A stretch of DNA of 64,000 nt from NCBI RefSeq assembly GCF_947366995.1, contig NZ_CANBCC010000005.1, forward strand, positions 1-64,000. Reading direction: 5' to 3'. The position numbers were made by a program, and so were the translations under genes. Within the stretch, counting starts at the first letter, position 1. Every line of letters starts with the position of its first letter. Source of the stretch: an uncultured Aquabacterium sp. Lineage in GTDB: Bacteria; Pseudomonadota; Gammaproteobacteria; Burkholderiales; Burkholderiaceae_C. Below are positions 51,561-60,856 of the stretch, in pieces. The notes beneath the pieces are model-generated. The model did not search any database, was not told the origin of the DNA, and saw only the letters and a program-made list of their open reading frames with translations.

Positions 51561-52235
51561 GTGAAGAAATACATCCTGACCGGCCTGCTCGTCTGGCTGC
51601 CGCTGACCATCACCATCTGGGTGCTGATGAGCGTCGTCGGCGCCCTCGATGGCGTGTTTGCCTGGCTGGTCGTCGCGGCTCAGACCGTGCTGCCAGAAAG
51701 CCTGCGGCCGGCGCTGCAGCAGTTGCGCGAAATTCCCGGGCTGAGCGTCATCATGGTCGTTGCAGCGCTGTTGCTGACGGGCATGGCGGTGTCGAACATG
51801 GCCGGCCAGTGGCTGGTCGACCAGTCCAACCGGCTGTTCTCCAACATCCCCATCGTCAAGAGCATCTACAGCTCGGTCAAGCAGGTGTCGGACACGCTGT
51901 TTTCCAGCAGCGGGCAGGCCTTCCGCGAAGCGGTGCTGGTGCAGTACCCCCGCGCGGGTTCCTGGACGATCGCCTTCGTGACGGGCCGCCCTTCCGGCGA
52001 AGTGGCAGACAAGCTCCCGGAAGACATGCTGACGCTGTACGTGCCGACCACCCCCAACCCCACCTCGGGCTTCATGTTGCTGGTGCCCCGCGCCGACGTG
52101 CGCGAGCTGGGCATGTCGGTCGACGAAGCCCTGAAATACATCATCTCGATGGGGGTCGTGGCGCCGCCCGCGACACCGGCCCGCCCGGCCGGCCCCACAG
52201 CGGCCTCGACCAGCGCGCCGACACGCCAATCCTGA
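51561..52235 (+). CDS. DUF502 family membrane protein
   Basis: A 224-residue inner-membrane protein of the DUF502 family. Two membrane helices lie at about 5-27 and 60-82 (SVIMVVAALLLTGMAVSNM). The block SIYSSVKQVSDTLFS followed by FREAVLVQYPRAGSWTIAFVTG defines the family. The C-terminus is a low-complexity Pro/Ala/Thr tail. The start is a GTG at 51561, and no ATG fits the first helix. It lies between the FmdB-like gene and aspS, a conserved arrangement. Function is not established. Confidence 0.9.
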   Translation: MKKYILTGLLVWLPLTITIWVLMSVVGALDGVFAWLVVAAQTVLPESLRPALQQLREIPGLSVIMVVAALLLTGMAVSNMAGQWLVDQSNRLFSNIPIVKSIYSSVKQVSDTLFSSSGQAFREAVLVQYPRAGSWTIAFVTGRPSGEVADKLPEDMLTLYVPTTPNPTSGFMLLVPRADVRELGMSVDEALKYIISMGVVAPPATPARPAGPTAASTSAPTRQS

Positions 52236-52309
52236 ACGACAATCGAGGGTTCGGGACGCGGTGACCGCGCCGCGCCCCACCCGATCCACCTCCGAAAGAG
52301 AACACGACA

Positions 52310-54112
52310 ATGCGCACCACTTACTGTGGTCTGGTCAGCGAAGCGCTGATGGGCCAGACCGTGACGCTGATGGGCTGGGCCCACCGTCGCCGCGACCACG
52401 GCGGCGTGATCTTCATCGACCTGCGTGACCGTGAAGGCCTGGTGCAGGTGGTGTTCGACCCGGACCGCGCCGACTCCTTCAAGGTGGCCGAGGATGTGCG
52501 CAACGAGTTCTGCCTGAAGGTGACCGGCGTCGTGCGCGCCCGCCCGGCCGGCACCGAGAATGCCGGCCTGACCAGCGGCAAGATCGAGATCCTGGGCCAC
52601 ACGCTGGAGGTGCTGAACGCCTCGGTGACGCCCCCGTTCCAGATCGACGACGAGAACCTGTCGGAGACGACCCGCCTCACGCACCGGGTGCTGGACCTGC
52701 GTCGGCCCTACATGCAGAAGAACCTGATGCTGCGCTACCGCGTGGCGATGGAAGCGCGCAAGTTCCTGGACGAGCACGGCTTTGTCGACATCGAAACACC
52801 GATGCTGACCAAGTCGACGCCGGAAGGCGCCCGCGACTACCTGGTGCCCTCGCGCGTGCACGACGGCCAGTTCTTCGCGCTGCCGCAGTCGCCCCAGCTG
52901 TTCAAGCAGCTGCTGATGGTGGCCGGCTTCGACCGCTACTACCAGATCACCAAGTGCTTCCGTGACGAGGACCTGCGCGCCGACCGCCAGCCCGAATTCA
53001 CGCAGATCGACATCGAGACGAGCTTCCTGACCGAGCAGGAAATCCGCGACATGTTCGAAGGCATGATCCGTCACGTCTTCATGAAGGCGCTGAACGTCGA
53101 CCTGGGCGCCTACCCGGTGATGACCTACGCCGACGCCATGCACCTGTACGGCTCGGACAAGCCCGACCTGCGCGTCAAGCTGCAGTTCACGGAGCTGACC
53201 GACGTGATGGGCGACGTCGACTTCAAGGTGTTCTCGACCCCCGCCACCACCAAGGGCGGCCGCGTGGTGGCCCTGTGCGTGCCGGGCGGTGGCGCCATGT
53301 CGCGCGGCGAGATCGATGCGTACACCGAGTTCGTCAAGATCTACGGAGCAAAGGGTCTGGCCTGGATCAAGGTGAACGAGGTCGCCAAAGGCCGTGACGG
53401 CCTGCAGTCGCCCATCGTCAAGAACCTGCATGATGCGGCCATCGCCAAGATCCTGGAGCGCACCGGCGCGAAGGACGGCGACCTGATCTTCTTCGGTGCC
53501 GACAAGGCCAAGGTGGTCAACGACGCAATCGGCGCGCTGCGCCTGAAAGTGGGCCACTCGGAGTTCGGCAAGAAGGCCGGTCTGTTCGAAGACCGCTGGG
53601 CCCCGCTGTGGGTGGTCGACTTCCCGATGTTCGAGTACGACGACGAGGAAGACCGCTGGAACGCCGTGCACCACCCGTTCACCGCGCCGAAGGACGGCCA
53701 TGAGGACTACATGGACACCGACCCGGGCAAGTGCATCGCCAAGGCCTACGACATGGTGCTCAACGGCTGGGAACTGGGTGGCGGCTCGATCCGTATCCAC
53801 CGCGCCGAGGTGCAGTCCAAGGTGTTCAGCGCCCTGAAGATCACCGAAGAAGACGCCAAGGTGAAATTCGGCTTCCTGCTGGACGCGCTGCAGTACGGTG
53901 CGCCGCCGCACGGTGGCCTGGCCTTCGGTCTGGACCGCCTCGTGACGCTGATGACCAAGGCGGAGTCCATCCGCGACGTGATCGCCTTCCCCAAGACGCA
54001 GCGTGCCCAGTGCCTGCTGACTGGCGCCCCGTCGAACGTCGACGAGAAGCAGTTGCGCGAGTTGCACATCCGCCTGCGCAACACCATGGCGGGCCAGGCC
54101 CCTGCGGCCTGA
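52310..54112 (+). CDS. aspS: Aspartate--tRNA ligase (predicted non-discriminating)
   Basis: Class II aminoacyl-tRNA synthetase of 600 residues, bacterial type with an N-terminal OB fold, catalytic core and GAD insertion. The core motifs are seen: [37 protein letters not shown] (motif 2) and [12 protein letters not shown] (motif 3). In the anticodon domain the position after RRRD is His30 (HRRRDHGG), where discriminating enzymes such as E. coli have Leu. By that rule it charges both tRNA-Asp and tRNA-Asn, with GatCAB correcting the latter. A strong terminator follows. Confidence 0.97.
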   Translation: MRTTYCGLVSEALMGQTVTLMGWAHRRRDHGGVIFIDLRDREGLVQVVFDPDRADSFKVAEDVRNEFCLKVTGVVRARPAGTENAGLTSGKIEILGHTLEVLNASVTPPFQIDDENLSETTRLTHRVLDLRRPYMQKNLMLRYRVAMEARKFLDEHGFVDIETPMLTKSTPEGARDYLVPSRVHDGQFFALPQSPQLFKQLLMVAGFDRYYQITKCFRDEDLRADRQPEFTQIDIETSFLTEQEIRDMFEGMIRHVFMKALNVDLGAYPVMTYADAMHLYGSDKPDLRVKLQFTELTDVMGDVDFKVFSTPATTKGGRVVALCVPGGGAMSRGEIDAYTEFVKIYGAKGLAWIKVNEVAKGRDGLQSPIVKNLHDAAIAKILERTGAKDGDLIFFGADKAKVVNDAIGALRLKVGHSEFGKKAGLFEDRWAPLWVVDFPMFEYDDEEDRWNAVHHPFTAPKDGHEDYMDTDPGKCIAKAYDMVLNGWELGGGSIRIHRAEVQSKVFSALKITEEDAKVKFGFLLDALQYGAPPHGGLAFGLDRLVTLMTKAESIRDVIAFPKTQRAQCLLTGAPSNVDEKQLRELHIRLRNTMAGQAPAA

Positions 54113-54144
54113 TCCCGGCGCCCCATGTGGGCTGCGGACGAGAA

Positions 54145-54169
54145 AGCCACCTCCGGGTGGCTTTTTTTT
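54145..54169 (+). terminator. Rho-independent terminator after aspS
   Basis: AGCCACC (54145-54151) and GGTGGCT (54156-54162) form a stem with a 4-base loop, extended by A/T pairs and followed by eight T (54162-54169). It lies 33 nt past the aspS stop and separates aspS from the metal-efflux operon. Confidence 0.9.
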
Positions 54170-54361
54170 CATTTCGCGATGCCGGCAGCCACTTGGCGCA
54201 GCAAATCGGCCCGCCTTTGTTTTCCAAAGGTAAAGCACCCGTGTTCCAGGGGCGCGAGACCCCGCTCTCGTGTCAAAAATAGGCTACAACTGCAAACTCT
54301 CGTTCCCAGGGTTGAACAAGCTGATTTACCCTAGGATCACCCTCTACCTCTTCTCAGTTTC

Positions 54362-54739
54362 ATGCGCGCTGTCACGTCGTGGCTGAAGTTCCTGCTGCTG
54401 GCCCACCTCACGTTCCTCGTGATGGCCGCGCACGCGTGGACTCCGACGACCGGCGCCGACCTCGCAGGGCAGCTCCCTGCGGAAGCCGCCATGGCCTCGG
54501 TGGTCTTGTCGGAACTGACCGAGACGGACAGCGCCTCTGCAGAAGAGAACCGCCTTCCTGACAGCCCGGCCAATCTCCCTTGCGGAGACGAAGACCGCGG
54601 TGAGCCCTATCCGGTGCAATCGTGCCGCTGGCCCGACGCCGTGGCGTCCGGCCGCCACCGTCCCGCGCCCGCGCTGGCCCAGCCAGGGCCCTGGCTCCGC
54701 CTGCCGTTGCGCCCGCCGCAGCACGCACTCGCAATCTGA
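54362..54739 (+). CDS. Small exported hypothetical protein upstream of the efflux operon
   Basis: A 125-residue protein with an N-terminal signal peptide (LKFLLLAHLTFLVMAAHA, cut at about 25). The rest is acidic, then rich in Pro and Arg, with two cysteines (NLPCGDED and VQSCRW). I recognise no family. Its place before a czcCBA-like operon is where CzcI-type small periplasmic proteins are found, but no sequence resemblance can be claimed. It is followed by 116 nt before the TolC-like gene. That it is expressed is inferred from the signal peptide and context. Confidence 0.5.
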   Translation: MRAVTSWLKFLLLAHLTFLVMAAHAWTPTTGADLAGQLPAEAAMASVVLSELTETDSASAEENRLPDSPANLPCGDEDRGEPYPVQSCRWPDAVASGRHRPAPALAQPGPWLRLPLRPPQHALAI

Positions 54740-54855
54740 TCGCCCTTCGGGGCGAAGTGTGCGCGCGCAGGTTCCGCGGTCCGTGACGGCCCGCGCACGA
54801 TTGCTTGCCGAGCAAGTTTTCAGCTCTTTCACCGCATCCGCGGTGCCCTCCTTTC

Positions 54856-56199
54856 ATGTCTCATCCTGTCCTGTCCCCCTCCTTGATGGCGGGTCTGGTC
54901 TCGTTGTGTTTGCTGACGACGGCGACGACGCTTCGGGCACAGACTTCGCAGACGACCGATTTCCTCCTGTCTGCCGCGCCGCCCGCCACCGGCGACCGTG
55001 ATGCGTCCGAGCGCGCGCAGCCGCTCACCCTCACCGAACTGATCCAGACGGTGGTGGCCCACAACACCGAGCTTCGGGCTGCCGAGCAGGCCCGCGTGGG
55101 GGCGCTGGCGGGCGTGCGGACCGCCTCGGCCTACGCGAACCCACGGGTCGAGTGGCAGACGGGTCGCAACCAGGCCCGCATGCCCGGCACCGCCGCCGGC
55201 AACGTCCAGGGTTGGGGGGTCTCGCAGCTGATCGAGAACCCGTCGGCCCGCAGTGCGCGGATCGACGCGGCAGACGCCTTTGCCCGCGGCTCCGAGCATG
55301 CGATCGCCTTGACCCGCAACGCGCTCATCAGCGAGACCCGACTGCGCGCGAGCGAATATCAACTGCGCAGGGCCGAGGCCACGGTCAGCGCAGAAAACCT
55401 CGCTCTGCTGGAGCAGGTTCGCGAACGGGTTCAGCTGCGAGTTCGCAGCGGAGAAGCCGCACGTTACGAGCTGATCAAGGCGGATGCCGAAATCGTGCAC
55501 GCCCGTGAACGGCTGCAAACCGCCCGACTGCATGCAGAACAAGTGCTCATCGCACTGAATCGGCTGGCGGCGGGCAGGCTCCCGGCGCGCTGGACCCTCA
55601 CGGGGTCACTGGAAGATGGCGCCCCCCGCCCCTCGCTGGCCGACCTGCAGCAACAGGCGGACGAAGCCAACCCGGAGCTTCGCGCCTTGCAGACCGAGGT
55701 CGACCGCGCGGAAGCCCAGCTCCGTGGCGCACGGGCCAGCCGCCTGCCCGGCGTGGAGGTGCGGGTGGGGCAGACGAACGAGCCGGAAGTGCGGCAATCC
55801 ACCGTCGGGCTCAACCTGCAGGTGCCGTTGTTCGACCGACGGGATGGCGTTATCGGTGAAGCCGCGGCCGACCTGGAACGCCTGCGGGGACGCATGGAAG
55901 GCCGTCGTGCCGAACTGCGCCAGCAAGTCCGCCTGGCATGGCAGTCGCTTGAGATCGCCACCTTGCGTGTGCAAGCGCTGAGCGAGGGCGTCGTGAAGGA
56001 CGCTGAAGCCGCCTTGAGGGTGGCCCAGGCCGCCTACCAGTTCGGCGAGCGCGGGATCCTGGACGTGCTGGACGCGCAGCGTGTGCTGCGTTCCGCACGG
56101 GCCGACCTGCTCCTGGCCCGATTCCAGGTGCAGGCCGCCAGCATCGAACTCGACACCCTGGCCGGCCGCTTCGCGACTGCGCCTACCCCACAACCCTGA
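54856..56199 (+). CDS. czcC: TolC-family outer-membrane channel of a metal RND efflux system (CzcC-like)
   Basis: Outer-membrane efflux protein of 447 residues. A signal peptide ends at about residue 29 (TTATTLRA). Two similar long coiled-coil halves follow, with LTELIQTVVAHNTELRAAEQAR opening the first and SLADLQQQADEANPELRALQ the second, the normal TolC duplication. LNLQVPLFDRRDG is a beta-strand signature. The start is uncertain: ATG 54856 has no clear ribosome site, and ATG 54886 is an alternative. The membrane-fusion and pump genes follow at 12 and 4 nt. The symbol is by operon role, and the metal is not proven. Confidence 0.88.
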   Translation: MSHPVLSPSLMAGLVSLCLLTTATTLRAQTSQTTDFLLSAAPPATGDRDASERAQPLTLTELIQTVVAHNTELRAAEQARVGALAGVRTASAYANPRVEWQTGRNQARMPGTAAGNVQGWGVSQLIENPSARSARIDAADAFARGSEHAIALTRNALISETRLRASEYQLRRAEATVSAENLALLEQVRERVQLRVRSGEAARYELIKADAEIVHARERLQTARLHAEQVLIALNRLAAGRLPARWTLTGSLEDGAPRPSLADLQQQADEANPELRALQTEVDRAEAQLRGARASRLPGVEVRVGQTNEPEVRQSTVGLNLQVPLFDRRDGVIGEAAADLERLRGRMEGRRAELRQQVRLAWQSLEIATLRVQALSEGVVKDAEAALRVAQAAYQFGERGILDVLDAQRVLRSARADLLLARFQVQAASIELDTLAGRFATAPTPQP

Positions 56200-56211
56200 T
56201 TTCCACGCACC

Positions 56212-57405
56212 ATGAAGACGCTTCATACTTTTCCTCTGACCTGGTCTGCCGCCCTGGTTTCGGTCCTGGCGCTGACGCTGTCGGCTTGTGGTGATGCCGG
56301 AAAGGATGCCGAGGCCCAGAAGCCGGCGGCAGCGGCCTCTGCCGCGTCGGCTGCCGCCGCGCAAGACCCGATGGTGGTCAACGTGCCTGCCGGCATGGTC
56401 AGTCAGTTCAAGGTCGACAAGGTGGGCCGCGCAGAGATGGCCCAGATCCTGGAAGTCAGTGGCCGCATCGAGGCCAACGAGCGCCAGGTGGCGCGCATCG
56501 GGGCGGGCGTGACAGGCCGCGTGACCCAGGTGCTGGCCGAAGTGGGCGACCGGGTGCGTCCCGGCCAGGTGCTCGCCCACGTCGCCAGCCCGGAGCTCTC
56601 CACCGCCCAGCTGAACTACCTGCGCGCCAACGCGTCGACCCAACTGGCCGAGCGCGCCGTGGAACGCGCCCGTCAGCTGATCCAGGCTGACGTCATCGGG
56701 TCGGCCGAGCTGCTCCGCCGCGAGTCGGAACTGGCCATCGCCCGTGCCGAACTGCGCGCGGCCGGCGACCAGCTCGCCCTGGTCGGCATCCCGCGTGATG
56801 CGGTGGCCAAGCTGCGTGAATCGGGCAGCCTGTTCCCGCACGCAGCCGTGCTGGCCACGCAAGCCGGTGTGGTCATCGAGCGCAAGGTGAGCCAGGGCCA
56901 GGTGGCCCAGCCGGGCGATCCATTGTTCACCGTGGCCGACCTCAACACCGTGTGGGTGGTGGGCTCGCTGCCCGAGCAGGCCGCGCGCAATGCCAAGGCC
57001 GGGCAGTCGGTCGAGATCGATGTGCCGGCCATCGGCAAGCAGTTGTCCGGTCGCGTGGTGTACGTGGCGGACACGGTGTCGCCAGAGACACGCACCGTGC
57101 CGATCCGCACGCAGGTGGACAACGCCGATCAGGCCCTGAAGCCGCAGATGCTGGCGACCATGCTGATTGCAGGTCAGGCCAGCGAGACCCTGGCGATCCC
57201 GTCCGGGGCGGTGGTGCGCGACAACGACCGCGACCATGTGTATGTGCAGACGGCCGCGAACCGGTTCCGGCTCACGCCTGTGGAACTCGGCCCGGCCAGC
57301 GGCGGGAAGCGACCCGTGCTCAAGGGCCTGAGTGAAGGCACGCCGATCGTGATCGAGGGCGCCTTCCACCTGAACAACGAGCGCAAGCGCGCCGAGCTGG
57401 AGTAA
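56212..57405 (+). CDS. czcB: RND efflux membrane fusion lipoprotein (CzcB-like)
   Basis: Periplasmic adaptor of 397 residues linking pump and outer-membrane channel. The N-terminus has a lipobox LTLSACG (Cys at about 26), so it should be lipid-anchored. An Ala-rich linker is followed by the lipoyl half ARIGAGVTGRVTQVLAEVGD, a helical hairpin (about 135-190), the second lipoyl half with GVVIERKVSQGQVAQPGDPLF, and beta-barrel regions. No His-rich metal-binding extension of the CzcB type is present. It lies 12 nt after the channel gene and 4 nt before the pump gene. Confidence 0.9.
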   Translation: MKTLHTFPLTWSAALVSVLALTLSACGDAGKDAEAQKPAAAASAASAAAAQDPMVVNVPAGMVSQFKVDKVGRAEMAQILEVSGRIEANERQVARIGAGVTGRVTQVLAEVGDRVRPGQVLAHVASPELSTAQLNYLRANASTQLAERAVERARQLIQADVIGSAELLRRESELAIARAELRAAGDQLALVGIPRDAVAKLRESGSLFPHAAVLATQAGVVIERKVSQGQVAQPGDPLFTVADLNTVWVVGSLPEQAARNAKAGQSVEIDVPAIGKQLSGRVVYVADTVSPETRTVPIRTQVDNADQALKPQMLATMLIAGQASETLAIPSGAVVRDNDRDHVYVQTAANRFRLTPVELGPASGGKRPVLKGLSEGTPIVIEGAFHLNNERKRAELE

Positions 57406-57409
57406 GCCC

Positions 57410-60400
57410 ATGATTGCATCCATGATCCGGGCCGCGCTCAGCCAGCGGCTGGTGGTGGTCGTCCTGGCGCTGGTGGTGTGCGGCTTCGGCCTGCGCGCCG
57501 CCATGAAGCTGTCGGTCGACGCATTCCCTGATGTGACCAACGTGCAGGTGCAGATCGCGACCGAAGCCCCGGGCCGTTCGCCCGAGGAAATCGAGCGCTT
57601 CGTGACGGTGCCGCTCGAGATTGCGATGACCGGCCTGCCAGGCATCGTGGAGATGCGCTCGCTCAACAAGAGCGGGCTGTCCATCATCACGCTGGTGTTC
57701 ACCGACACCACCGATGTCTACTTCGCGCGGCAGCTCGTCACCGAGCGGCTCATCGAGGTGTCCACCCGCATGCCGGAGGGCATCGTGCCCGTGCTGGGGC
57801 CGGTGTCGACCGGTCTGGGTGAGGTCTACCAGTACACCCTGGAGAAAGAAGACGACGGCAAGCGGGCCCTGACACCGCAGGAGCTGGCGGACCGGCGTGC
57901 CGTGCAGGACTGGGTGGTGCGACCGTTGCTGCGTTCCATCCCCGGTGTGGCCGAGATCAACTCGCAGGGCGGTTACGTGAAGCAGTACCAGGCGCTGGTG
58001 GATCCGAGCCGCCTGCGTCACTATGGTCTGTCCGTGCAGCAGATCGTGCACGCGATCGCCTCGAACAACGCGAACACGAGCGGCGGCATCCTGCCCCAGG
58101 TCACCGAGCAGTACCTGATCCGCGGCGTGGGCCTGATCCGCACGCTGGAGGACATCGGCAACATCGTCGTCAAGGAAGACGGCAGCGTGCCGGTGTACGT
58201 GAAGGACGTGGCCGAGGTGAAGATCGGCAGCGAGGTGCGTCAGGGCGCCATCATCAAGGGCGGCTACACCGAGGGCGTGTCGGGCATCGTGCTGATGATG
58301 CGGGGCGGCAATGCCAAGGAAATCGTCACGCGGGTGAAGGAACGTGTCGACGAGATCAACAGCAAGGGGATGCTCCCCGATGGCCTGAAGATCGTGCCGT
58401 ACTACGACCGCACCGACCTGGTTGACGCGGCACTGTGGACGGTGGGCAAGGTGCTGATCGAGGGCATCTTCCTGGTGGTCGTGATCCTGTTCGTGTTCCT
58501 GGGGGATGTGCGCTCCAGCCTGATCGTGGTGGCCACGCTCATCATCGCGCCGCTGACCACCTTCATCCTGATGAACCGCTACGGCATTTCGGCCAACCTG
58601 ATGTCGCTCGGTGGCCTGGCCATCGCGATCGGCCTGATGGTGGACGCGACCGTGGTGGTGGTGGAGAACGTGTATCACAAGCTCGGCCAGGCAGGCGACA
58701 GCATGGGCGCGCGCGTGCGGACCGTGCTGCAGGCCACGACCGAGGTGGCCACGCCGACGATCTTCGGCATCGTGATCATCATCCTGGTGTTCCTGCCGCT
58801 GATGACGCTGCAGGGCATCGAGGGCAAGATGTTCGCGCCGCTGGCCCTGACCATCGCCATGGCCCTGGCCGTGTCGCTGGCGGTGTCGCTGTTCCTGTCG
58901 CCGGTGCTGTGTTCGTACTTCCTGAAGGGCGGCGCGGACCACGACACGAAGCTGATCGCCTTCCTGAAGCGCCACTACCTGGCCCTGCTCGACGGCGCGA
59001 CGCGCAGCCACCGTGTGACGCTGGCCGCCTCGGTGGCGCTGCTGTTCGGCTCGCTGGCCCTGTTCCCGCTGCTGGGCAAGTCCTTCATGCCGACCATGAA
59101 GGAGGGTGCGCTGACGCCGCAGATCAACCGCGTGCCGAGCATCTCGCTCGACGAATCGATCCGCATGGAGATGGCCGCGATGAAGACCATTTCCGAGGTG
59201 CCCGGCGTGCGCATGGTGGTGTCCAAGCTGGGTCGCGGTGAATCGCCGGCCGACCCGGCAGGGCCGAACGAGTCCGATCCGATCGTGCTGCTGGACCCGA
59301 AGTCCGAGCGCACGCAGGACGAGATCGACGAGGACATCCGCCAGCGGCTGTCGACCATCCCGGGCGTGCAGATCGTGCTGTCGCAGCCGATCTCCGAGCG
59401 CGTGGACGAGATGGTGACGGGCGTGCGCTCGCAGGTCGCCATCAAGGTGTTCGGCGATGAACTCGGCGAGCTGCGCCGAGTGTCCGAAGACGTGGCCCGC
59501 CTGCTCAAGAGCGTGGAGGGCAGCCGGGACATCCGCATCGAGCGACTGTCGGGGCAGCAGGCGCTGACGGTGGACATCGACCGCAAGGCCATTGCCCGCC
59601 ACGGCATCAACGTCGCCGACGTGCAGTCGCTGATCGAGACAGCCATTGGCGGCAAGGACGTGACCACGCTGTACGAAGGTGAACGCCGCTACAGCGTGGT
59701 GGTGCGCTTCCCCGAATCGGCCCGGGGCTCGCCCGAGTCGATCGGCCGCACGCTGCTCACCGCTCAGGATGGCGCGCAGGTGCCTCTGTCGTCGCTGGCG
59801 ACGATCCAGCTGGTGGACGGCCCGGCGCAGATCAGCCGCGAGGGCGGCAAGCGCCGCGTGGTGGTGGGCGCCAACGTGGAAGGCCGCGACCTGGCCGGCT
59901 TCGTGGCCGAGGTGCAGCAGCGTATGGACAAGGAGATCAAGGTCCCAGAAGGCTATTACTTCGAGTACGGCGGTCAGTTCGAGAACATGGAACGCGCCAT
60001 GGAGACGCTGTCGGTGATCGTGCCGCTGACGATTGCCGCCATCTTCTTCCTGCTGTTCCTGCTGTTCAACTCGGTCAAGCTCGCCAGCCTGATCATCCTG
60101 GTGCTGCCGTTCGCCTCGGTGGGTGGCGTCATCGGCCTGTTCGTGACGGGCGAGTACCTCAGCGTGCCGGCCTCGGTGGGCTTCATCGCGCTGTGGGGCA
60201 TTGCGGTGCTCAACGGCGTGGTGCTGGTCACCTGCATCCGCCGCCTGCGGGAAGACGGCATGGGCGTGGCCGAAGCCGTGCGCGAGGGCTGCGTGCAGCG
60301 CTTCCGCCCGGTGATGATGACGGCCACCGTGGCCCTGCTGGGTCTGGTGCCGTTCCTGTTCGCAACCGGGCCGGGGTCCGAGGTGCAACGCCCGCTGGCC

Positions 60401-60499
60401 ATCGTGGTCATTGGTGGCCTGATCTCGTCCACCCTGCTCACACTGGTGGTGCTGCCCACGCTGTACCGTTGGTTCGATGAAAAGCCCACAGAGGCCTGA
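57410..60499 (+). CDS. czcA: Heavy-metal RND efflux pump (CzcA/CusA family)
   Basis: Proton-driven inner-membrane pump of 1029 residues with 12 membrane helices and two large periplasmic loops. The helix-4 motif reads AIGLMVDATVVVVENVYHK, with the conserved Asp for proton transfer. CzcA-type pumps have DFG at the start of this motif, and here it is AIG. The Cu/Ag methionine ligands of CusA are also missing: the position matching its third Met, in RVDEMVTGVRS, is Glu. A divalent cation is therefore likelier than Cu(I)/Ag(I), but the metal is not settled. The symbol is by family only. Confidence 0.9.
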   Translation: MIASMIRAALSQRLVVVVLALVVCGFGLRAAMKLSVDAFPDVTNVQVQIATEAPGRSPEEIERFVTVPLEIAMTGLPGIVEMRSLNKSGLSIITLVFTDTTDVYFARQLVTERLIEVSTRMPEGIVPVLGPVSTGLGEVYQYTLEKEDDGKRALTPQELADRRAVQDWVVRPLLRSIPGVAEINSQGGYVKQYQALVDPSRLRHYGLSVQQIVHAIASNNANTSGGILPQVTEQYLIRGVGLIRTLEDIGNIVVKEDGSVPVYVKDVAEVKIGSEVRQGAIIKGGYTEGVSGIVLMMRGGNAKEIVTRVKERVDEINSKGMLPDGLKIVPYYDRTDLVDAALWTVGKVLIEGIFLVVVILFVFLGDVRSSLIVVATLIIAPLTTFILMNRYGISANLMSLGGLAIAIGLMVDATVVVVENVYHKLGQAGDSMGARVRTVLQATTEVATPTIFGIVIIILVFLPLMTLQGIEGKMFAPLALTIAMALAVSLAVSLFLSPVLCSYFLKGGADHDTKLIAFLKRHYLALLDGATRSHRVTLAASVALLFGSLALFPLLGKSFMPTMKEGALTPQINRVPSISLDESIRMEMAAMKTISEVPGVRMVVSKLGRGESPADPAGPNESDPIVLLDPKSERTQDEIDEDIRQRLSTIPGVQIVLSQPISERVDEMVTGVRSQVAIKVFGDELGELRRVSEDVARLLKSVEGSRDIRIERLSGQQALTVDIDRKAIARHGINVADVQSLIETAIGGKDVTTLYEGERRYSVVVRFPESARGSPESIGRTLLTAQDGAQVPLSSLATIQLVDGPAQISREGGKRRVVVGANVEGRDLAGFVAEVQQRMDKEIKVPEGYYFEYGGQFENMERAMETLSVIVPLTIAAIFFLLFLLFNSVKLASLIILVLPFASVGGVIGLFVTGEYLSVPASVGFIALWGIAVLNGVVLVTCIRRLREDGMGVAEAVREGCVQRFRPVMMTATVALLGLVPFLFATGPGSEVQRPLAIVVIGGLISSTLLTLVVLPTLYRWFDEKPTEA

Positions 60500-60517
60500 G
60501 CCGTCAAGGAGACCGTC

Positions 60518-60844
60518 ATGAAGGAAATCCGCGCCATCGTGCGCCCCAACCGCCTCGACCGACTGCGCGAGGCCCTGCGTGCCATCCCGAACTTCCCGGG
60601 CGTGACCATCTTCAAGGCGGAGGGCTTCACGGCCCCCGCCGCGGTGGACAAGCGCACGGTGAAGGACGAACTGACCGACTTCACCGGCAAGCTCATGGTG
60701 TGCGTGCTGGCCAGCGACGAGATGGTCGACCCGATCCGCAACGCCATCATCGAAGCCTGCAGCACGGGCGCCATTGGCGACGGGCTGGTGTGGACCGTCG
60801 ACATCGGGAACATCCACCGCATCCGGGACCGCGCACAGCTGTGA
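60518..60844 (+). CDS. PII-like protein of the metal-efflux operon
   Basis: A 108-residue PII-superfamily protein. KEIRAIVRPNRLDRLREALRAI is the first strand-helix unit and CSTGAIGDGLVWTVDIGNIHRIR the B-loop and C-terminal block. The T-loop region (FTAPAAVDKRTVKDELTDF) lacks the uridylylated Tyr51 context of GlnB, so it is not a standard nitrogen sensor. Divergent PII-like genes linked to RND metal-efflux operons are a known group. It lies 18 nt after the pump gene with AAGGAG before its ATG. Its ligand may be a nucleotide or a metal. Confidence 0.85.
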   Translation: MKEIRAIVRPNRLDRLREALRAIPNFPGVTIFKAEGFTAPAAVDKRTVKDELTDFTGKLMVCVLASDEMVDPIRNAIIEACSTGAIGDGLVWTVDIGNIHRIRDRAQL

Positions 60845-60856
60845 CAAACTAGGCGG

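Noticed and set aside
57410-60499. Copper/silver pump CusA
   Set aside because: The methionine ligands expected in the periplasmic cleft are not found; one matching position is Glu.
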